Shown piece by piece: positions 35,822 through 47,799 of a stretch of 64,000 nt of DNA. This stretch comes from Ectocarpus siliculosus (Eukaryota; Sar; Phaeophyceae; Ectocarpales; Ectocarpaceae). Where the stretch lies: the NCBI GenBank assembly GCA_000310025.1, contig FN649744.1:2398620-2462619 (forward strand), in the 5' to 3' direction. The notes under the pieces were generated by a model that was not told the origin of the DNA, did no database searches, and worked only from the letters and a program-made list of their open reading frames with translations. Positions within the stretch are counted from its first letter, which is position 1. Each line of letters starts with the position of its first letter. Position numbers and translations under genes: made by a program.

Positions 35822-38800
35822 TTACTTCGCTCCCGGCATGCCGCCACCCGCGCCGACCGGCAGACCCATCTCGGAGTAGAGCTCCGCCAGCCTCTTGGAC
35901 ATGGTCTGCAGGGACTCCGTGTGCGCCGCTTGCTGGGCCGCCGCCACCTGGTCGACACACGGTTGTGATCGACACCACATTAGGAGGGGTGGGGTCTTGC
36001 GATCAGCCATTTGAGACTGCTGCAGTACTAATCTGTGTCTGGGCGCTTCGAAAGGACAGTTATGATGTACTTTTTTTTCTAATATCAGAAAGTCGACGTT
36101 GCGATGCCAGCACACTTGTACCCAGCGGTGTTTTCCGAACAGCAGTGGACGTGTTCCACAAAAAGACAGTTCGGCCAACGACGACAGCGTCCAGTGGCCG
36201 ACAGAACTCTGAGAATCCCATAAACACGGAGAGGCAAAGAGGAGAAGCCCGTACCAACGGGCTGCAGCATTTCTGTGAAAGGTGTTCCAAGGCTCACTCA
36301 CTGCTTCAAAAAGTAAAACAAGTGGGGAGTCCGACGAAAAACACCCCTGCCCGCCCCCCTACCGCCGTGAGGGCAGTATTCTCCGAGTGTTTCCCGTTTC
36401 TTCGTGTTCGTACCTGTTTTCATCAAAATCGTTCAAGATACTGTATTTACTGAGGCGGTGGCCAACAGCAAACCTGTGCTTACTGAGCGTAGCATTATGA
36501 AATATAAAAAAACACCAAAAGGGGCCGAAATGCTCCCCGATGCCCCTCATCCGCCCTCATCCGCGACACCGCCTTTCTGAGCTGGTGCCCGTGCAGCTCT
36601 GGGAGTGCCGATTTCCAACCTTTCCTACAACCCTTCCCTATCCTTCGGTTCTTCCATTGTGGGACCTTGGTGCATGGTATGTGAGAGCTCTGCGAAGAAC
36701 CTATCATTTGATTTGTACATCCTCTTCGTCGCGGTGTAATCGAGCTACATAAACTCAGTCCAGGGGGTGTGATATCTTACGTCAGCTGCGGCAAACATCA
36801 CTCTTTCATCCGACGTACCTTCTCTGCCACGGCCTTGGCCCCCTCAGCCATGGCCTCCTCGCTGATGTCGCACGACAAGGGCATCTGCTGCCCCGTTACC
36901 GTCACGGTCACCATCCCGCAAGGCGACTTCCCTTCCACCTTCAGCAGCTCAAGGTCCTAACCCACACGCGCCAACGACAGGTGGGAGGGGAAGAGACGAT
37001 TTAGCCGAGGGCACGAAGAGCGGGGCGGCCTTGTTCTTCTACAAAAAACGTCAATGGAACCCCCCCCCCCGAAACACACACAAGGCGCAAGGCCCTGTAC
37101 GCTGCCGTCAACCCTCGTGACAACCCCACGCCATGTTCCGCTTAACCCTCCTAGTACCAAGTCCCTCCGCAACAAAAAAATGCCGCGAAAATGTTTGCCA
37201 GCCATTGGCCGAGGGGCTACAGTCCCTCCAAAGAATCCGAGCTCCTTGCCAGACAAAGGGTGACTTGGCTTCAGTATGAAAAGTGTCCCCTCCCCACGCG
37301 TGCGGACACTTTTCATACTGAAGCCAAGTCAGCAAGTTTTTCCAGCACCAGGCGATGTACAGTTTTACGACCTAGGGGGCACGCGGGTTGGGAGATGTGT
37401 ACACCAAGTCAGAGGCCCAGGAGAGGCATCACACAGCATATCACACAGCGTGCCACCCCAGCCAAGCATGATACACCAAGCGTTATCACGTGCGCCGCAC
37501 ACAGCGGAGCCTAGGGTGACTATTACAGCAGTGCTGTAAATGGGAATTTGAGTGCCGTATCCCCGAAGTGTCCCCATTTGGGCTTCCAGCATGATACTAG
37601 GAGGGTTAAAATCTCAACAGGAGCACCACCAACACAACAAAAACAACAGCCGTTGCACAACGATACTCAAGTGGGCAGGGGGTGACGGTGTCGACGATCG
37701 ACCCGTTTGACACTCGCCCCGGGCGAGAGCGATGCTCTTCTGTTTCGGGCGCACAACAACCCTACAGTCCCCCATTAACCCTAACCCTGTCACATTTTGG
37801 ACTACTTGGATAGGGCGGAGAGATCACAGCATAACAGCACAAACGTAGGGGGGAGGGGGGGGCAACAGAAGGGGTGCCACGCGGCAAAGCGACGGATCCT
37901 TGAATAGCTGAGAGAATGTCTTTTCTACATTGGCGATCCCGTGCAAGACATTTGTCCGCCTGAGGATGAGAAAGATACGATACTTGCACAGGGGTATATA
38001 CGAGCAAGCTTGGCAAGCCCAAGTGGGCACGCCTCGGAATACAGCAGTGAGGGACACAGCGGTTGTCAAGAGCAAGAACGAGATTTCAGAAGAGACGGCC
38101 GGAATTTGCACACCACTCACCTTCGTCGTTTTCTTTTTTCCATCTATCCTGAGTGCCAGTCTACGGGTTGCCGGGATATGTGCTTGACGACTCGACCGGG
38201 GTCGCAACAGGGGGAAAAGCAAAGCAACCACAGGATTTTTTTTTTCCACCTTTCTTTCTGCGGTGCTTCGGTTTAATAAAGATTGTAAGCAACACCTTCC
38301 CTCTTATTTGTGCTTCCTCACGACACTAATGCCAAATCAACGCTGCGTTCATCGCTCTGGAGACGGAGTTTTTCGGACTTCAGACCAAACAACACGTGCA
38401 GAAAATCATTGTACGAAATACAAAAAAAATACAAGCAACACATCTATTCCCTGCTGCCGCTGCTGCGTGTAGACTCACCTTCTGCAAGTCCTTGGTCTTT
38501 TGGCCGATCTCGTTGGCTTTCTTGAGCCCTTCCATCATGTTACCCATGTTGAAACCCCCGTCCTTCTTTTCTCCCCCCCCGCCCTCCGCGGGCTTCGCGC
38601 CACCTCCGCCAAAGAGCATCGCAGGCTGTACACATCGGGAGGAAAAGGGAGATTGGGGGTTGGATATAGGAAAGGAGGCACAAACTCGAGCACAGCGAAA
38701 AACAAAATAGAGGCGGGTAGTGGAGGGGGGCGGCGGCTAACAGTTGACTACAACAAGAAAAAAAATCTGCGAAACGCGTTTTCTTCGTTTTTTTTTCTGC

Positions 38801-40480
38801 GTGCCTTTTCAGGTGTGCCGGGCCTACGTGCTACACCGACAAAGAACCACTTTCTTTCGCAGCAGTAGCACGTCAGCGTACGCCATCAACCGTGTACCAC
38901 ACGGTCCTCGGTGCGGTTTGCGGTTGAAAAATATCGCAAATTAAAACTGTAGCAACCTTCCACACATGCCTTGTGCGCGACGCAACGTTACGAGATCTTG
39001 GAGGCAGCACGTTTGCCTCACGGCACCTCAGAAGAGTGTGTGACATATTTCCTTGTTCTTGGCCTGACTAGATAGTACTCCCAAGACTTTGTACCCCGGT
39101 TCGTTGTGTCGCAAGCTCTGCTCCCTGAACCGCGGCCAATCATTACCCGTCCGCACAACCATGTCCCTTGTTAGGCTAGCCTGTGCTAACCCTAATCCTC
39201 AGACCTGATCATCGACACCGCTGACAACACGCGCGTCGGCGCGAAACTTCCTATCATCTCAGCCCGCAGAGGGTTTTTTCTGACGGCATGTCTCAGAACA
39301 CCACGCTACCGCACGCAGGCGACATGTGAGAAACCACCACCTGGACCAAAGTTCCAAAGCTCGACCGCTCCACAGCAAGCACACAGAGAGGCGGTGGTGC
39401 CGAAAACGGCGCTCCTCGTCCAGAGCTTTCCCACAATACCTCTCTTGATTCGGGTATTCTCTTCGCCGTATGCATACCCGAGCATGAAAAATTGGTCCAG
39501 AGGGGGTACGGTATCTCACGTCACCTACGGTATACTTGCGAAACGACAGCCGGCGATGGCGCCCGATAGAACGCGGCGACGTGAAAAACGGTGCCCTTGG
39601 GTCCCTGCCTGACGCCTCGGGGGAGCAGAGGGGGCCAACTCCAGACCAGCAGGACAACACGTCGTTCAACTTTGAGGACGAAAGTGCTGTCCGGCTGGTC
39701 CGGAGTCGGCTCCCTTCATTTACGTCTACACAGGGACCCAAGGGGGTGGTCTGTTTCGTCGCCGAAGTCCTGGCGGGTGCCATCGCCGCCTGTGGCTTCG
39801 GGTACGGAGATAAATATGCCGCCAGAAATACGTTCGTGGACTGACAAAACAAGCTTACGCTAGACGAGGGTGCCTGCCGCACGACTGTCGTGAACGAACA
39901 AGATTCGAAAATGCATGCCCAAGCTGCAAGGATTTCCGTGGACCGGTGGCGAACCGGACCCTCTTTGTCTGTTCAACTGCCGGTGTTTTGGATGGCGAAA
40001 CAGACCAAAGTCGAGCCTCGTCCACCGCAACAGGAGGAAGCTACTGAAATTTGGGGGTAAAAAGGTGTGAAATTCCCTACCGAGCCATGCTCGAGGAGGT
40101 GGCGGGATTTGCGACAATGCTCCAGATTGGCATTTGAGACCCCGGTCAGGCAAGGGCGGGGGTATCGAAACGAGAGCTCTAGCTACCCACGGATTTTCGC
40201 CCGGTGAGATGAGCATCCCTCGAGACGACGCACCGCTCCTCAGCTCCAACGATGGCCCTAAAAAAAAACCGCCAACGTGTTGCTCTACACACATGGGTCA
40301 CGCAAAAATTGACAAAAGTGCGTCTTGCTCCCTCCCGGCGAGGGAAAACCTTACGAAAGATACTACAACTGACGTGGCGATCTGCATTCTACGACATACT
40401 CCTACTTTTGGTGAGACGTAACAGATCCCCGGAGGGGATACCATAGCACAGAGCTTAGAGGTTTGCCCCCGCACAGCCAC

Positions 40481-40515
<35 letters not shown>

Positions 40516-42204
40516 TAATATTTGCATCGACCGCGCTAGCCGGCTGACCAAGAAAAAGAAGTCAGTCTCAGTGCGGTTGAAAACACAAAACACTTCTAAA
40601 TGCTATTAACTGGGACCCCGTGAGGGGGCGGCATGGGGGAGACAAACCTATTCTCCGGATCAAAGACAGAAACGGTAGCAACAGAAGACAAATGCGCACG
40701 TCTACGAAGGCTGCTACCTTGCACTCGAGTTCGTTTTGGAGTGCTTGTGTGTGTTTTTTAATTATCAGCATCGACCGCGCTAACCGGCTGACCAATGTGT
40801 GTGTGAATGTTTACTTTGAGCATTGACAGCATAACCTAACCAGCTGACCAAAGGACGTACGCAGTCTCAGTGCGGTTCAAAGCAGAAGGCGCTTCTAGAC
40901 CACCCGGGCGACCGACATAACATCATGACGGTCGGTATTTCCGAGGGTTCAAAGTGGTCATCTCAAGAAAGCGAGAGGTCAGCAAAATAGGCTCGGTATC
41001 AACAGGAGCGGTGGGCGTGTCATGTACACTCAGAAAAGTAACGCTAACACCCACATTTTTGGGGTGCAACAGCAGCATGCTACGAACTGAGAAACAACGG
41101 TTCATAAGGCCGGCGTTGAGCCTCTGGCATACAGTCAACCGTCGCAGAGCAGTCCCATCACGGAAGATACCACACACGCCTCGTACATGCCGCGCATGAC
41201 ACAAGATAACACACCCCCTGGACCGATTCTCAAAGCTCGATTACTCCACGACGAGGAGGATGCATAAACGAAACAACACGTTTTCGAATAGACCTCGACC
41301 AGGCGGTTTTAACGCCGCCGTTTCGGCGATGCTGCTCTCTGTACTGTTGATAACTCGAGCTTTGGAAATCGGTCCAGGGAGTGTGTTATCTTGTGTGGTG
41401 TATACGGCATGCCAATGGTATCGCTTTGCTGCCGAAAACTTCATGTCTCGACAGAAAACGTACACCACGTGTCCGTGCAGCAAAATGCCTTGAGCCAGCC
41501 CTATGGAATGGATACCGCGCATCCACTCGCACAATACGCCTCGCACGCGTGATAGGCATCATCCTTGTGGCATTGACGTACAGACGGCCGTTTACCGTTT
41601 TTTTAGCGTCATTCTGCTGAGCTCTCTGGTTGATGCGCTGAATTTTTAGATACTCCTCCCATGGATGCCAGTCAGACATCGCCTACCGTCGCCTACGTAC
41701 AACCATCAAAATTTCCTCCGCCACCCTCGCCGTACACACGTTGTAGCAGTTTCTGCAGTTACCCCTAGAAAGCGGTGGCGCCCGTACGCCCTCCTCAACC
41801 TCAAGCAAAGTGCACACACTCACACACCCGAGCGGGGAGCCAGAGCGAGAGCACGTGTCTGCCGCACATGACACTGCTGTAACATGAACAACGACCGGCA
41901 GCCGGTGCGCAAGAGCTCACGCTCGTCCTCCTACCCCTCAATCCAAGACAAATGCCTCGCGGTGGGGGCATGGGAATGCACCAGACGTGCTTCTGGTTGG
42001 TGCAGAACGCCCCCATGCGAGGCCGTGGCGGCCCGTGGCTTACGGTAGCTCTCTCTCTCTTACCTGCTGCGGTCGCGCAGTGGTCGACGCTCCGCTCTTG
42101 GCAGCACATCGGTGCTGGGCGCCGACAAACGACGACGAGATAACGAAGCCCTGCGCTGGTGCGAGCAGCGCTACGGCGGTGGCGATGGAAGCGGTCACCT
42201 TCAT
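35822..42204 (-). CDS. YbaB/EbfC-family protein, probably plastid-targeted (STIC2-like)
   Basis: The core is three exons joined in phase 0: 38625-38479, 36956-36819 and 35947-35822. The product carries the family pattern: FNMGNMMEGLKKANEIGQ then KTKDLQK, joined to DLELLKVEGKSPCGMVTVTV with TGQQMPLSCDISEEAM, then a helix and the C-terminal GAGGGMPGAK. YbaB/EbfC proteins are small dimeric DNA-binding proteins; the plant plastid homologue STIC2 acts in thylakoid biogenesis. I propose the 47-codon exon at 42204-42064 as the first exon. It starts at an ATG, encodes a signal peptide ending APAQG then FVISSSF (the stramenopile plastid-targeting arrangement), and its phase-0 donor (CAG|GTAAGA) fits the acceptor at 38625. 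The roughly 3.4-kb intron contains MITEs. If that link is wrong, the presequence belongs to another gene. The assembled protein is about 183 residues. Core confidence is high, linkage moderate. Confidence 0.8.
37142..37609. mobile_element. TTAA-flanked MITE (piggyBac-like)
   Basis: TTAA at 37142-37145 is followed by CCCTCCTAGTA. At the other end TACTAGGAGGG (37595-37605) is followed by TTAA (37606-37609). A perfect 11-bp TIR beginning CCCT inside duplicated TTAA is the hallmark of piggyBac-type insertion. The 460-bp interior has no transposase. It sits in an intron of the YbaB-family gene and contains a 28-bp perfect hairpin. Confidence 0.82.
37261..37331. repeat. Perfect 28-bp hairpin inside the TTAA element
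   Basis: TGACTTGGCTTCAGTATGAA plus AAGTGTCC (37261-37288) is exactly complementary to 37304-37331, with a 15-base loop. Such a stem is miRNA-precursor-like in size, but a subterminal transposon palindrome is the simpler reading. Confidence 0.85.
39310..39535. mobile_element. Degenerate MITE-like element
   Basis: The left part (about 39310-39371) ends with CTGGACCAAAGTTCCAAAGC; the right part (about 39473-39535) has ATTGGTCCAGAGGGGG then a GGTATCTCACGTCACCTAC tail. These are imperfect reverse complements and match the termini of the 41199-41396 element in outline. Confidence 0.5.
40483..40890. repeat. (GT)n microsatellite and dispersed direct repeats
   Basis: A GT run at 40483-40511 precedes GCATCGACCGCGCTAGCCGG, which recurs near 40768 and, diverged, near 40822. 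A second block, CAGTCTCAGTGCGGTT, follows the first and last copies (near 40564 and 40871). Together this is a partly decayed duplication of about 120-250 bp. Confidence 0.7.
41199..41396. mobile_element. MITE, 198 bp, 42-bp TIRs
   Basis: ACACAAGATAACACACCCCC at 41199 begins a 42-bp left arm ending AAAGCTCGA. The right arm (41355-41396) is its reverse complement with about three mismatches. The interior encodes nothing. It is the best-preserved member of the family seen at 1220-1421 and 39310-39535, with a single related end (GTCCAGGGGGTGTGATATCTT) near 36755. Confidence 0.85.
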
Positions 42205-43101
42205 TGCTGATGCTGGTGTGAAAAGTTAGTGCAAGAGAGAGTTCTAGCTCTTGGCAGTTGGGTTGTGCATGAGCTGCCGGCCGGCTCGCTAGATGCAATA
42301 GATGAGGGACGGGGGTACGCATATGAAACAAGGGGGTACGAGTGCATCCGCGGTGCTCCGCTATCAAAAATTAAAAATTATTAATCGCGTCGCTGCGCTG
42401 TTTCTTTACATGACACACAGCACAGTAGTACCAAGAGGTACAGGGATTGTATGCAAAACGGAGAACCCAGAAAACACAGAGAAGTGTCGAAGCAAATTTG
42501 ATGGCATGAACGTGTGTCCGTCGCCCTTTATACTAGGCAGGATGCTGGCATGAACGAGTTGCGTTTGGCTAAAGGGATAAGATGCGAAAGAAAAACGCGA
42601 GCCTTCGGCTCACCGCCCCCATTTGTGTCCTCTGTAACAGGAAGGGTACGAGTAGGTGCAAGGGTACAGCAGTAGACGATTTCGAAAGGTATCACCCCAC
42701 ATTCCATAAACAAGCTTGTGGGTGCAACTGCAGCCAGCAGTATCAAATATCTGCCGGTGCGGAGGGAACTCTCGATGAAACATTGTCACTTGCCAGGAAA
42801 CCGACTCCAAAAATTGTTTCTTCGCATCACCACCACCCCAGCTATACCTACCGTGGAGCAAACGTTCCCGTCACGTATCCTTCACTCTGCACTCCACCCG
42901 CTTCGGCAAAATAAGTATCCCAAGTCCGAATTTGAATCAAAACCACTTGCTGTTGTTCGTGGTTCACATGCCAAAAATATAAAATAACCTTGGTGCTATT
43001 TACTTGATGTTCGCCTCTAGGTCATGAGGAGAAGGAGAAGGCGCACTTTCCTGCGTTAGAAGACGAGGGGAGTGACTCTAGGGGTTTCTGTCTTCGCTAT
43101 G
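42205..43101. other. Intergenic between YbaB-type gene and amidase gene
   Basis: This holds the upstream region of the plastid presequence exon (minus) and the 3' flank of the amidase gene (minus). No exon, RNA gene or repeat is recognised. Confidence 0.45.
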
Positions 43102-45470
43102 CTATACCGTTGCCCTTCCATCCAACGACAAGAGCGGTCGATACAGAGATGGTCGCCGGTCCCTAAACAGTCCCCACCCCGCCCTCTGAAGTCGGACCCC
43201 CTCGAGATCGAACGTGTGCAAGATAACTTCGCCACCCGGCCCGCCCGGTTCGCCGCAGCAAAAGTGGCGAGAGTGACCAGGCTGTGCAGCAGCCGATGCC
43301 GCACCCATTCGAGAAGCGCCAATCGCCGTACCGTCGCCGCCCTCGGAGTCGCCTCTATTGCTCGGGATGTAGGAGCATTCTACCACGATTTCTCCTGTTT
43401 GATCCGCGATGAAGGAGCTCCCGTAGAAGGTGATATGGCTGCCGGGGTATTCTTCGCGGCCGACCCGGTTCGAGGCCACTACGGGAACCAAATTTGCCTG
43501 TATATGTTGTGGTGTGTTTCGTGTGTGGGCGTAGAGGGGGGGGGTGGAGGGATGGATGCAAGCAATCACAACAAGCACACGAATCGCATTCCGACATCAA
43601 CCTCAGCTACATAAGTTGTGTCGGAGAAAACGGTGACAACATCCTCGGTACATTGCACCATCCCTCTGAGATTAACACTTCCCCTGAAACCCTGAACAGA
43701 CCTATACAACGTAGAAACGATGTGTATTCAAACAAGCCATCCAGTCCGGTGCGCCTCGAGACACCCCCGTAAGCAAACACTCCGCCTGCATGTGCCCCAC
43801 ACAGGCGAACAAATCGCGCTCTCCTGCCCGTAATGCTGTCCGTTCTCGGCGAGAGAGCATCGAAAATTGCTAAAATCATGCTCACACACAAACTCCAGAG
43901 CAGCGCTGTTCATGAGACCCACCCCAGCGTGCCCTTGCATGACCCTTCTCCAGTGAGCGCTAGAGTTCAAGGTCGGGTCTTGAGGCTCCGATCCGATGGC
44001 CGTGGGGTACAGAAGGAGCTGCGTTGGATCGAGCGTAGCGTGTTTTGAAAGAGGGTGGCGGTCGCGGTTTGCGTGAATAATCTTGTCACAGGAAGGCAAC
44101 ACATCAAGACACGCCAAAGGAAGAATCCAAGGATCGATGCCCGGCCGCGGGTGTGGCAGCGAGCGGGCTCTGTGCCCGCGAATTGTTCGTGCCGCCACCA
44201 CAACGGACACACCTGTCGGTGGCTATCGTGCACTTGAAAAAATCAGGAAGATGCACGCAACAAACGGTGAGATGGACGGACGTAGTCCCTCTGCTGTATC
44301 CATCGACAGGTTCCACCGAGAAAACACCGACCGTTCCGACCCGTCCGGCGCAGGTATTCCAACATGTCGCCCAAGCACTCGCCACCCTCCCGGGTTGCCC
44401 TGCATCACGCTCCGTGGTTGCTCCCCAAAGAGGGATGTCCAAGCACAAATAGGCAGAAATGGCTACAACAAAAGTACAACTTTACCTCGGCACCCTGCAA
44501 GGCCATCGAGCGCGCGGCTTCGGGGAACCACTGGTCCCAGCAGATCGCCACTCCTATCTTTCCGAACTGCGTGTCGAAAACCTTGAAGCCCGTGTCACCA
44601 GGGTTGAAGTAGAACTTTTCCTGTGTGCGTTTTCATCCGTCGAAAATGGAAATCGGTGTGTACGTGGATGACTTCATAGCTGTCAGGACCAAAACGTTGG
44701 GTAGTGTTTGAACCCCAGCCATGTAAGCCACCTCGAGATTGAAAAAAAAAACGGACGATTTTGCGAATAGCAGCGGTCGGTCACTAGAGTCTCCTCTGGT
44801 GACCCCTAGCCACCGCCATCCGGCTAGATCTGGTCGCAGGTGCGCCGAGTGTGAGCAATAACGGTTGTGGTAGACTGTTGCTGTTGGTGAGCTTCCCCAC
44901 AATCCCGTGCAAAGAGGTCGGCTCAGGTGGGGGTTCGAAGAATGCAGTGAAACACGCCGGCATTGCTGCAAGTTGCGTAAAAACGAAATTATATGGTGCC
45001 TAATGGGGCCGTATCTGAAGGTGGAGGCTTACGTACGTATCGACTGCGTATTGCTGTACGGGAGGGGTGCCCAGCAAACAGAAGAGGGGACACATGTCCG
45101 ACCGGTCGCTCTTTCGCCTACAAAACTACAGGCGTAGAGGTTCCACCAACGTCCCATGACCAACAACAACAGACGGGTGTACACAACAGCAGGAGGAGTT
45201 TTTCAGTTTTTCCATCACCCAAACCTGATAGCCGGGCCCATCCGGAATGTGGCTCTTGCGATACAGCCCCAAGTGCCCTCCGTCCGCATCGAAAACCACA
45301 ACCGAATTGAAGAACGCATTGTTGCCCCGCTCAAAAAAACTAACGGGCAGCACCTTTTAGTGGTTTGTTTCCGTGAGCAAGTACATCATTGTACGGGCGC
45401 GCGGGGGGGGGCGGGGGTAATTTATTGCTAAGACGAGGAGGATATTGGTGATAGAGATTGGAAGACAGAC

Positions 45471-45525
<55 letters not shown>

Positions 45526-47370
45526 GACAAGAGAGAGAGAAAGCAGGAGAGTGAAGAGCAAAGGGGAGGGATCCATGGGACGCTGACCGAAAATAGCACG
45601 ACAGCGGTGGCGCGCCATAGAAAACTGCCTCCACTTGGTGTATCTCTCTCTCTCTCTCTCTGGCGACCAAAGTTTTGCACACTGAAGACCCAGACGCAGG
45701 CTCACTCACCACTCCCAGCTCCTTGGCGAGTGCCTGGAACCGCGCGAGGAGGGCGCTCTCATGTTCGCTCTCGGCGAGCAAGAAGTGCTCCTCACGCTGC
45801 TCCTGGCAAAAGTAGCGGGTCGAAAACAGCTCCTGCAGCAGGATCACCTGCCGCGGCGGCGGGAGAGGAACACAGTACGGACGAGAGAAGCGGGAATACA
45901 GCGGCATCCTCGTGTGTCTTATCTCTCGCTGTGCTCACGCGTGACGTAGATCATGAAGGAAATGCGATCATGTCAGGCGTGCAACGGATGTATCCACTGA
46001 GAAGTTGAGCGATGGGATAGTGGGAATGAGTCTAGCAAAATAGGCGTGAGCATTCATTAGCTGATTGGTGCTACGGAGCCCCACATAGGCGTGAGCATTC
46101 AGTAGCTGATTGGTGCTACGGAGCCCCACGAGGGGGCTCCCGGAGTGCAAACCGGGATGTACTGCTTCAAACCTCGCTAAGGCCAAAATCGACGCGGGAT
46201 TGGGTGGGGCAGATCTATTGAACAGGGCTTAGTGAGGCATGGAACTTTCATAGATTTTCTTCATGGTAGGACAGGATTGCAGGAAAATCAAATGGACCTC
46301 CGAAGGATGCCCATGGGGTGAATATATGGCGACTTTGACAATCGTGAATTTCGAGTCACAACCTGATTGTAAAATTGTGAAACACTCTGGCGCGTTCTCG
46401 ATGAGGTCAATTCGTTCTCTTCCACCGACCCTCGCCTGGCCACCACCGCCGTTGTCCAGATGTTTCAACAAGTCCACATCGTTTCGAGTGTCCCCGTTTG
46501 GTCTATGTCGACGCCAAAGCTACAGGCTGGCGAGAAGACAGGACTTTCAGCCGCTGGTTCTCCGTTTCTACGTCTGTCTGTCTTTTATTCTCCACAACAC
46601 AACAATAAACAGGAAGGGAGAGAGAATCGTAGTTCGTAGGCGCAGCTGCTATCTACACCTGGAGGCCATGGTGATAGCTCGCGATAGGGTGGTGGCAACT
46701 CGTGGGATATCAGAAGGATTGACGGGTGGTCGCGGTGCGGCAGGAAGCGCCTGTTGGGCCTGCAGTATAGTCTATACCTTGAAACGACACGTCTTCAACT
46801 CGCTTCAGGTGTATATTTATCAGGGAGAGGGCTTGAAGACCTCGCCCGCGAAAAATGCACTCCCTTGTACCTCTCTCTCTGCCCACCCCCAATGTGAGCG
46901 CTGCCGACTCACTGCAGAGCTCCTGCTGCTCCCACCAGTACACAGCTATGGACATGCCAACGTCCGACGTGGAGGGCTGGAAGGGTGGAAACACCTCAGC
47001 TTACTACATATGCATGATACAGAGTCTACCAGCATTTGCAGCATGATCAGAGTCAATGATCAGTCCGTATTTGCTCTTATGTTCAACCCGTGCGGTTGGC
47101 CGTCTCCAATCACCTCTATTACAAGCAGTACACCATGTATTGACCGGCACCCTATGGCGTGGCCTACCGAATACTTCATCGCAAATATTCATCCCTGCAA
47201 TATCTCTTCGACATACTGCTGTTGTACTTCAGGGACGAGCTCTCGCACACCTGCGCGCCTGCCGCCGCCGCACGCCGTACGAGAGCCTCCGCTGCATCGG
47301 CGTTGTCCTTCGCATCCGGAGAGCACGACATCTGGGTAGCCGCCACGGTCACCAGTCTAGGAGTCGCCAT
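43102..47370 (-). CDS. CPA: N-carbamoylputrescine amidase (nitrilase superfamily)
   Basis: This enzyme hydrolyses N-carbamoylputrescine to putrescine, CO2 and ammonia, the last step of the arginine-decarboxylase/agmatine route. Six minus-strand exons join in phase 0: 47370-47251, 45847-45710, 45353-45225, 44620-44486, 44018-43923 and 43497-43102, giving 337 residues. The nitrilase Glu-Lys-Cys triad is complete: Glu in VILLQELFSTRYF, Lys in GLYRKSHIPDGPGYQ, Cys in GVAICWDQWFPEAAR. Family landmarks include TVAATQMSCS, LPVSFFERGNNAFFNSV, EKFYFNPGDTGFKVFDTQFG, LYPTAIGSEPQDPTLNS, HWRRVMQGHAGANLVPV, ASNRVG and GLFRDRRPSLYRPLLSLDG. The unusual part is about 45 extra Gly/Ser/Ala-rich residues between EIVVEC and EVILHTFDL, either a lineage insertion or an unrecognised intron. 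The ATG at 47370 is the only in-frame start near the conserved N-terminus. Confidence 0.93.
45471..45545. repeat. (GA)n microsatellite
   Basis: A nearly pure AG tract in amidase intron 2. A shorter TC tract lies at 45642-45661, so the intron RNA could pair GA with UC. Confidence 0.95.
46040..46129. repeat. Direct tandem duplication of 45 bp
   Basis: Units at 46040-46084 and 46085-46129 (ATAGGCGTGAGCATTCA(T/G)TA at the start) differ at one base. The second unit ends in a small inverted repeat GAGCCCC/GGGGCTC. It lies in amidase intron 1. Confidence 0.9.
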
Positions 47371-47799
47371 GTTTAGGCCGCCGGTGCGTAAATTGCTGTC
47401 TGGCGTTACTGAGCCAGGACTATTGTGGCACCTCGACGGTTGTTGCACTCTGTCGATGGTGGAAAGTGGGAAGCGAGCATCAAGCGCATGAACTGGCATG
47501 TGGCATTTACCGACTCACCGGCTCCTCCGGAGATACCGGAGAACAGGGGTTCACGATGTGTTATTTTGGTTCTCTCCACGGACTCACAGATTTGTTCCGC
47601 CGCAACTTCGCCCAAAAGTCAAGAACAACCGCCTCCGTGCTCCTGGGCCCCCACAACCTCTACTCCTCGCTCTCCGCTCTCCACTCTCCGCTGCACATCC
47701 CAACACACCCAGGCCTCTTCTTTATCCTAGGACTCGCTCAAAAGGGGTGTGGGAAGTGGGACACAACAGAAGAAAACCAGCACTTTGCATATCATCATC
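47371..47799. promoter_or_regulatory. Shared divergent promoter region (amidase / Nudix)
   Basis: Only 429 bp separate the two start codons, so both 5' UTRs and promoters must lie here. I see no TATA box or named element that I would assign. Co-regulation of the two genes is possible but unproven. Confidence 0.55.

Noticed and set aside
37770-37795. AACCCTAACCCT motif, telomere-like
   Set aside because: Only about two units; too short to indicate an interstitial telomere.
45340-45907. Minus frame with a long Ser-Leu run
   Set aside because: It is a translation of the GA microsatellite reading on from amidase exon 2; the splice donor at 45710 ends the real exon.
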